Assembly (NCBI GenBank): GCA_946479985.1
Contig: CAMLIF010000125.1
Location: 1 to 10,812 of the forward strand
DNA from: an uncultured Flavobacteriales bacterium
GTDB taxonomy: Bacteria > Bacteroidota > Bacteroidia > Flavobacteriales > Crocinitomicaceae
Reading direction: 5' to 3'
DNA: 10,812 nt
Shown: piece after piece, positions 7,521 to 10,812 of the stretch
How the letters are laid out: the number at the start of each line of letters is the position of its first letter
Position numbering within the stretch: position 1 is the stretch's first letter
Notes under the pieces: model-generated
Databases searched by the model: none
What the model was told of the DNA's origin: nothing
The model's input: only the letters and a program-made list of their open reading frames with translations
Program-made: the position numbers and the translations under genes

Positions 7521-7580
7521 GGGACTAAATCTTAATCCCAACTTCATATATTGTCTATTTGTTCCTGTTTTCCTTTTCAG
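7521..7580 (-). pseudogene. Decayed copy of the phosphatase gene 3' end (unit one)
   Basis: This 60-bp segment aligns with 7981-8042, the last codons and stop of the phosphatase gene. Read on the minus strand, it still spells KGKQEQIDNI, against KGKQEQIDDV in the gene. The Trp codon is now TGA, and a 2-base deletion puts a TGA after Ile. The GGGATTAAGATTTAGTCCC end is preserved exactly. No coding sequence for the rest of the phosphatase lies to its right. Confidence 0.7.
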
Positions 7581-7767
7581 AGATAGTTAAATCTTTGCGC
7601 TCTTCTTTCTCTGCGTTTCAAATTTGATTCCGGGGTTTCATGCAGAGCTTTATGGTTCACTGTGTGAACCTAAATGGTGCGCTAAAGGAAATAAACCGCA
7701 AAGAGAACGAGAACGCGAAGAGGTAATTGTCAGCGGTGCTAACAATTTGGTGAGCTACCTGGCAGCC

Positions 7768-7827
7768 GGGACTAAATCTTAATCCCAACTTCATATATTG
7801 TCTATTTGTTCCTGTTTTCCTTTCCAG
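7768..7827 (-). pseudogene. Decayed copy of the phosphatase gene 3' end (unit two)
   Basis: Second footprint of the same tail. On the minus strand it reads WKGKQEQIDNI followed by TGA, with the same 2-base deletion as unit one but with the Trp codon intact. Sharing the deletion shows that units one and two were copied from each other after the tail had already broken. Confidence 0.7.
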
Positions 7828-7984
7828 AGATAGTTAAATCTTTGCGCTCTTCTTTCTCTGCGGTTCAAATTTGATTCCGGGGTTTCATTCAGAACTTTAT
7901 GGTTCACTGTGTGAACCTAAAAGTTATACGAAGAGGCAATTGTCAGCGGTGCTAACAATTTGGTGAGCTACCTGGCAGCCGGGA

Positions 7985-8839
7985 CTAAATCTTAATCCCG
8001 ACTACACATACATCATCTATTTGTTCTTGTTTTCCTTTCCAGTTGTTGTAGTGGAAGTGCAGTTCGGACTTTTGTTTTTTTAATTCAAAACCCGCAATGG
8101 AAGTAAGCAGGTTCCGGAATCGCTGGCGGTTGAATTTCTTGATGTTCTCGCCGCCAAACTGATCAGTGTATCCGTCGGAGAAGAGGTAAAACTGATCGCC
8201 TTTCTCCAGCTGAAAATGAATGGTTTCGAATTCCTTATATTCCTTTGAAGCGTGGCCAATGGAGTCGGGGCCTTTTTTAAACTCAACCAATTGCCCGTCT
8301 CGCACTAAAATCATTGGTCGTCCTGCACCGCAAAAAGAGCCTTTCATTTGTGATAGGTTGAACTTGCAAAAGACCAGGTCCATTCCGTCACGGGTGGTTC
8401 CTTCGGTCAAGTGCTCGTTAAACAAGCTGGTCAGTTCAAGATCCAGTAATTCTACAATTTTTGCAGGATCGGATAAGCCTTCGAGACGGATAATTTGTCG
8501 CAGCAATGCGTTTCCGGCAATATTTACCATTGCTCCGGGAACACCGTGTCCGGTACAATCTCCAACGGCAAAATACACATCGTCGTGATGCTGAAAGATC
8601 CAGTAGAAATCTCCGCTTACAATGTCTTTTGGCTGGAAAATGACAAAAGCATCGTCAAAAATATTTTGGAAAATGCGCTCATTGGGCAAAATACTGCGTT
8701 GTAAACTTCCCGCATAGCGCATGCTTTGATGCAATGTTTCGGTCTGTTGTTCCAAATAAGCAATTCGACTGGCAAGTTCTTCCGAAACCAAACTGGGTTC
8801 TGAAAGCGGAACTTGCTCTTCCAAAAGGAGCGTGTTCAT
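7985..8839 (-). CDS. SpoIIE/PP2C-type serine phosphatase
   Basis: A 284-aa cytoplasmic protein phosphatase of the SpoIIE (PPM/PP2C-like) family, which removes phosphate from Ser/Thr, often on anti-sigma antagonists. Residues 20-45 form a short helical, possibly coiled-coil lead into the family start AGSLQRSILP (43-52). Metal-binding acidic motifs follow: VSGDFYW (Asp77), VGDCTGHGVPGA (Asp94), DGMDLVFC (151-158), GAGRPMIL (171-178), FSDGYTDQFGG (Asp222), and the closing QIDDVCVVGIKI (Asp275, Asp276). Unlike many Bacteroidetes relatives, it has no TPR, GAF or membrane sensor domain, so it must be controlled by a separate partner; none is visible nearby. The stop codon and last 18 or so codons lie inside a repeat unit that is duplicated downstream, and a related broken tail lies upstream. 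Confidence 0.9.
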   Translation of the reverse strand: MNTLLLEEQVPLSEPSLVSEELASRIAYLEQQTETLHQSMRYAGSLQRSILPNERIFQNIFDDAFVIFQPKDIVSGDFYWIFQHHDDVYFAVGDCTGHGVPGAMVNIAGNALLRQIIRLEGLSDPAKIVELLDLELTSLFNEHLTEGTTRDGMDLVFCKFNLSQMKGSFCGAGRPMILVRDGQLVEFKKGPDSIGHASKEYKEFETIHFQLEKGDQFYLFSDGYTDQFGGENIKKFNRQRFRNLLTSIAGFELKKQKSELHFHYNNWKGKQEQIDDVCVVGIKI

Positions 8840-9016
8840 TGTGTAAAAATAAAATTGAAAAAATTGATTGTTCGTTGATGGGTTTTCAGAGGATCAACAA
8901 CCTCAAACGGAAATTAGGCCCTGCTATTAATGGGCATAAACCGCATGCGCCAAATGACCTGGCGTGTACAATTTCGATATGTAGAAATGAAATTCACGGG
9001 GCAAAACTAATCAATT
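8840..9016. other. Leader region of the phosphatase gene, no gene seen
   Basis: This is unique sequence between the phosphatase start and the right-hand repeat copies. It is A/T-rich next to the start codon. I see no clear Bacteroidetes -33/-7 promoter pair and no supported open frame. A weak stem (cgcca...tggcg, about 8949-8965) is the only structure noted. The phosphatase promoter most likely lies here. Confidence 0.4.
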
Positions 9017-9310
9017 TTCCCTAATGAGTTTAAAATGGTATGCGAAAAGGAAATAAACCGCAAAGAGAAAGAGAACGCGAAGAGGTAATTGTTAGGAGTG
9101 TTAACCATTGTTTCATGCAAGCTTTATGGTTCACAGTGTGAAGCTAAATGGTGCGCGAAAGGAAATAACCGCAAAGGGAAAGAGAACACTCCCGAGGTAA
9201 TTGTTAACGGTGCTAACAATTTGGTTAACTACACAGACATCATCCATTAGTTCCTGTCAGAGATAGCTAAATCTCTGCGTTCTTCTTTCTTTGCGTTTCA
9301 TATTAATCCC
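9017..9310. repeat. Right-hand copies of the phosphatase-associated repeat
   Basis: Two diverged units in the same order as on the left side of the phosphatase gene. The part from 9017 to 9110 matches 7407-7500 (ttccctNatgagNttaaaat, then ccgcaaagag and a 23-bp palindrome at 9087-9109). The part from 9111 to 9228 matches the second left unit (tttcatgcaNgctttatggt, then a palindrome at 9199-9221). After the tail footprint at 9229-9260 comes the unit start agagatagctaaatctNtgcg. The divergence is greater than among the left copies, so these are older. Confidence 0.8.
9229..9260 (-). pseudogene. Older footprint of a phosphatase gene 3' end
   Basis: On the minus strand this reads QELMDDVCVV, against QEQIDDVCVV in the intact gene, and is followed by unrelated codons instead of the final GIKI. 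Unlike the left footprints it keeps DDVCVV without the 2-base deletion, but it has lost bases corresponding to the WKGK codons. It is therefore a separate lineage of the same duplicated tail. Confidence 0.55.
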
Positions 9311-9320
9311 TGATTTTAAC

Positions 9321-9355
9321 AAAAATCCCTTCCTGCCGCGGCGGAGAAAGGGATT
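9321..9355 (-). terminator. Intrinsic terminator of the helical-protein gene
   Basis: Read on the minus strand, a perfect 8-bp stem (AATCCCTT with AAGGGATT) encloses a G/C-rich loop and is followed directly by a T run (TTTTTG). It starts 12 nt past the stop at 9368. This is a standard Rho-independent terminator for the gene at 9368-10057. Confidence 0.8.
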
Positions 9356-9367
9356 CAATGTTAACTC

Positions 9368-10057
9368 TTAAGCGACAGCGCCATCACTTTGTCCGATATC
9401 ATCATTGCGGCCTCGGGTTTCGAGGATCTTGCGTGCAGAACGGTACTGGAAGTAAAATGCGGGCTGCGTGGTTTGGAAGGGGAGCATTAACTTATCCAAA
9501 ATGTTGTGCAGCAAGGTGTCTCCTGATTTTACCAATTCTTCAATGGTGAAACGCTCGATCTTGCGGTCGTTGATTGCCTTTCTTGGGGCTTTCATTACGT
9601 TGAGCCATTCATTGAATTTTGCCGAGAGCTCATCTCTTTGGGCTTGTGTGATTCCGTAATCGGAAAGTACTGCCAGGTTCTGATCAATGTCTTCCAAAAC
9701 CAAACTTACGTGCAGTTTGAAATCGGCTTCGCTTAGCTGCATCAGGGCAGTTTTACCTGCTTCATTCCGGATTTGCAAATGCGCATCGTTTGTGATCCGG
9801 GCATAAGCCGTAAGGAGGGTGGAGGCATCGCGTACTAAAGTAATCAGCTCTGCGCGCAGACGACGCTTTTGTTCTGCATACCCGGTAATGGGTTTGTACA
9901 TTTCCGGAATGTGTGCCAGGAGACCGGTTACGGTTTCGTTGAGTGCAGACTTTGCGCTGGCATAAGCCGGCATACTGTCCCAGGTTGATTCGTACTGATC
10001 GAGTATTCCCAATACCCGTTGGTACATTTCCAATTTTGCGTTTACATGCTTGTTCAT
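9368..10057 (-). CDS. Unrecognised helical cytoplasmic protein
   Basis: I do not recognise a named family. The product is 229 aa with no signal peptide or membrane segment, and the composition suggests an all-helical protein of two bundles: residues about 1-115 (YQRVLGILDQYESTWDSM, AEQKRRLRAELITLVRDAST) and about 116-205 (FKLHVSLVLEDIDQNLAVLS, then ERFTIEELVKSGDTLLHNIL). The end has an aromatic PAFYFQYRSARKILETRGR block before a loose polar tail; a similar FY..Y..AR.I end occurs in uncharacterised Bacteroidetes proteins as far as I recall. ATG 10055-10057 is the first Met, and no gene overlaps it. It is a single-gene unit with its own terminator and lies upstream of, and on the same strand as, the phosphatase gene, separated from it by the repeats and terminator. 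No function is proposed. Confidence 0.75.
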   Translation of the reverse strand: MNKHVNAKLEMYQRVLGILDQYESTWDSMPAYASAKSALNETVTGLLAHIPEMYKPITGYAEQKRRLRAELITLVRDASTLLTAYARITNDAHLQIRNEAGKTALMQLSEADFKLHVSLVLEDIDQNLAVLSDYGITQAQRDELSAKFNEWLNVMKAPRKAINDRKIERFTIEELVKSGDTLLHNILDKLMLPFQTTQPAFYFQYRSARKILETRGRNDDIGQSDGAVA

Positions 10058-10324
10058 GATAACTGGTGTTGTGTTGACTGCTGCGTTTGTGGTGAACCTG
10101 CCTGTCTAAAGATCACGACAGACAAGCTACGACTTTCGTTTTTCTTTCTTTCTTCCGCCTGTGGTCAACGGGTTAAACTTGAGTGATATAACGCCGAAAT
10201 TGTGCCATGTATTGCTCATTATGAGCGTTTTAACTTAAAATCTGTTAAGGAAGGATGGTTCTTTGAGTAATCTGTCGAATTTGGAAAGTGTACGGTAAAT
10301 TTTGCAGCGCTTCAGCTAACTTTT
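10058..10324. other. Intergenic region, no gene seen
   Basis: No supported open frame on either strand. The upstream region and presumably the promoter of the 9368-10057 gene lie here, but I found no clear -33/-7 match. A pyrimidine run (tttttctttctttcttcc, about 10139-10156) and a 5-bp inverted pair (ctgtc / gacag) near 10100-10125 are the only local features. Confidence 0.4.
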
Positions 10325-10342
10325 CTCCCCGCCACGGGGGAG
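10325..10342. repeat. Hairpin resembling the DUF559-cassette repeat core
   Basis: Perfect 6-bp stem ctcccc / ggggag around gccacg, followed by ttattatttt. The C-tract/G-tract layout resembles the hairpin core of the cassette repeats at 3460 and 3924, but the similarity is too short to prove common origin. Confidence 0.35.
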
Positions 10343-10388
10343 TTATTATTTTAAACACCGAAGCCTCCAATTAAAAATATATATTGCC

Positions 10389-10413
10389 ATCCTACTAGTT
10401 CTAATGTGTTTTG
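10389..10413 (+). repeat. 25-bp direct repeat, copy one
   Basis: Matches 10558-10582 at 23 of 25 bases (shared gttctaatgtgttttg). Each copy is followed, directly or after 27 nt, by ataatcccc-tcca, the cassette-repeat core. The two copies bracket the hairpin at 10414-10444 and the inverted-repeat element at 10466-10551. Confidence 0.7.
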
Positions 10414-10444
10414 TACATAATCCCCTCCAAAGGGAACTTATGTA
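10414..10444. repeat. Solo copy of the cassette repeat core inside an 11-bp-stem hairpin
   Basis: The core taatcccctccaaagggaa matches the right cassette repeat (taatccccctccaaaggggg) apart from shortened C and G tracts. It is framed by tacataa / ttatgta, so tacataatccc pairs with ggga-ac-ttatgta: eleven base pairs with a two-base bulge. No nuclease gene is attached. Confidence 0.6.
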
Positions 10445-10465
10445 TATTAAACACCCAAACTCTCT

Positions 10466-10551
10466 ATTGCCACGAATGCACGAATTAAAATTATTATGAT
10501 ACACATCGGAATGGGCCACTAGTGGCCACGAATTCGTGTATTCGTGGCAAT
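10466..10551. repeat. Inverted-repeat element with central palindrome
   Basis: Arms of 21 bp (10466-10486 and 10531-10551, attgccacgaatNcacgaat type) pair at 20 of 21 positions. The loop contains a perfect 14-bp palindrome, ggccactagtggcc, at 10514-10527. Arms of the kind gccacgaatNcacgaatt are common intergenic repeats in Bacteroidetes as I recall. It lies 5 nt past the stop of the heptad-repeat frame and could end its transcript. Confidence 0.75.
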
Positions 10552-10555
10552 TATT

Positions 10556-10812
10556 TTATCCTATTGGTTCTAATGTGTTTTGCTGCTTTAGATTATTGGG
10601 TGGGTTTTGTAGATAATCCCCCTCCACGGGTGTTTTTTTGTTTTCCACACGGGTTTGTCTCTCCGCCACACGAGTTTTTTTGTTTTCCAACCGGGTTTGT
10701 CTCTCCACCACACGAGTTTTTTTGTTTTCTAACCGGGTTTGTCTCTCCGCTACACGAGTTTTTTTGTTTTCCACACGGGTTTGTCTCTCTTCCACACGGG
10801 TTTGTTTGTCCG
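10556..10812 (-). CDS. Possible C-terminal heptad-repeat tail of a gene entering from the right
   Basis: On the minus strand the frame is open from the right edge to a TAA at 10556-10558. It would encode nine heptads of the form [D/E/N][K/R][Q/K]TR[V/L]x, alternating ERQTRVE and NKKTRVA, then a tail GDYLQNPPNNLKQQNTLEP ending in IG. The start lies outside the window; an in-frame GTG at 10795 is only a formal start. The case for coding is weak: a 42-bp period keeps several frames open by itself, and the last 20 or so codons are built from the solo cassette repeat and the 25-bp direct repeat. Differences among copies are partly silent (CGG/CGT, GTA/GTG, TTA/TTG) and partly conservative (V/L, A/V), which mildly favours a translated repeat. 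If real, it would be a highly charged helical tail. Confidence 0.3.
   Translation of the reverse strand, partial: DKQTRVEERQTRVENKKTRVAERQTRLENKKTRVVERQTRLENKKTRVAERQTRVENKKTPVEGDYLQNPPNNLKQQNTLEPIG
10558..10582 (+). repeat. 25-bp direct repeat, copy two
   Basis: Partner of 10389-10413 (23 of 25 identical). It overlaps the end of the possible heptad-repeat reading frame. Confidence 0.7.
10615..10630. repeat. Solo partial copy of the cassette repeat core
   Basis: taatccccctccacgg matches the right cassette repeat (taatccccctccaaag) except for one substitution. The G-tract arm is missing; the 42-bp minisatellite begins where it should be. Confidence 0.5.
10630..10812. repeat. 42-bp tandem minisatellite, more than four copies
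   Basis: Units start at 10630, 10672, 10714, 10756 and 10798 with period 42, and the array runs past the right edge. Each unit is two related 21-bp halves: gagtttttttgttttccaac, and cgggtttgtctctcc with ccacac. Copies differ at a few positions only. The first unit adjoins the solo cassette repeat core. Confidence 0.9.

Larger units (their letters stand above)
7310..7984. repeat. Left tandem repeat array beside phosphatase gene (three units)
   Basis: This noncoding stretch is three head-to-tail copies of one unit: 7310-7589 (280 bp), 7590-7836 (247 bp) and 7837 onward, the last running into the 3' end of the phosphatase gene up to about 8042. Each unit has a pyrimidine-rich arm (ctttgcgctcttctttctct), a partly complementary purine-rich arm (ccgcaaagagaacgagaacg), an inner stem-loop (ggttcac-tgt-gtgaacc in units two and three), a 23-bp palindrome (7478-7500, 7725-7747, 7938-7960), and a copy of the phosphatase gene tail. 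Unit one has an extra block of about 31 bp near 7333-7364, including a small hairpin (cgctg-tagctt-cagcg). Unit three lacks about 34 bp, including the purine-rich arm. No open frame of note lies here. Confidence 0.85.

Noticed and set aside
7310..7984. CRISPR-like array
   Set aside because: Units are about 210-280 bp, nearly identical throughout, with no short repeats separated by unique spacers.
7985..8042. Idea that the phosphatase gene is truncated by the repeat
   Set aside because: The QIDDVCVVGIKI ending matches the normal closing motif of SpoIIE-family phosphatases, so the gene is complete and the repeats are derived from it.
8220..8588. Plus-strand open frame opposite the phosphatase gene
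   Set aside because: Antisense shadow of a gene with intact SpoIIE-family motifs; its own product resembles nothing.
8734..9024. Plus-strand open frame of 96 codons across the phosphatase start
   Set aside because: It begins inside the phosphatase gene in antisense and has no family features; the intergenic half is likely the phosphatase leader.
10630..10812. CRISPR array or centromere-like iterons
   Set aside because: The 42-bp units are continuous with no variable spacers, and no cas, rep or par genes are present.

Overview
The window reads as chromosomal DNA of a member of the Bacteroidota, most likely a flavobacterium-like organism. This is an inference from gene content: a choice-of-anchor B secreted protein, a DUF4296 lipoprotein behind a Bacteroidetes-type dihydroorotase, signal peptides ending in A-Q, intergenic 'ccgcaaagag / ctttgcgctc' and 'attgccacgaatgcacg' repeats, and no obvious Shine-Dalgarno use. 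A Crocinitomicaceae/Fluviicola-type host is plausible but not proven.

Layout. Positions 1-856 (-) hold the 5' part of a secreted choice-of-anchor B protein that runs off the left edge. Positions 1025-3416 (+) are a tight operon: polyprenol-phosphate mannose synthase-like glycosyltransferase, dihydroorotase (pyrC) and a DUF4296 lipoprotein, joined by 1-nt and 4-nt overlaps. Positions 3460-3955 are a small cassette: a DUF559 PD-(D/E)XK nuclease gene between two nearly identical 32-bp inverted repeats, the right one supplying the stop codon. Positions 4016-5259 (-) are ruvC followed by an unrecognised secreted protein. Only 4 nt away and divergent, 5264-7257 (+) encode a flippase-like (LPG-synthase TM) membrane protein and a membrane-anchored family 2 glycosyltransferase.

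The second half is repeat-rich. A SpoIIE/PP2C-type phosphatase gene (7985-8839, -) is flanked on both sides (7310-7984 and 9017-9310) by copies of a structured intergenic repeat. These copies carry decayed duplicates of the last codons of that same gene. An unrecognised, mostly helical cytoplasmic protein (9368-10057, -) follows, with a good intrinsic terminator. The last 750 bases contain no recognisable gene family. They hold hairpins, solo copies of the core of the DUF559-cassette repeat, a 25-bp direct repeat, an 86-bp inverted-repeat element and a 42-bp minisatellite that would encode TR heptads on the minus strand.

How parts may work together: the polyprenol-phosphate mannose synthase-like enzyme, the flippase-like protein and the second glycosyltransferase point to envelope glycan or glycolipid synthesis. 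pyrC and ruvC are housekeeping. The best candidates for something not well described are the repeat-bounded DUF559 nuclease cassette with its solo repeats elsewhere in the window, and the phosphatase-tail repeat array.
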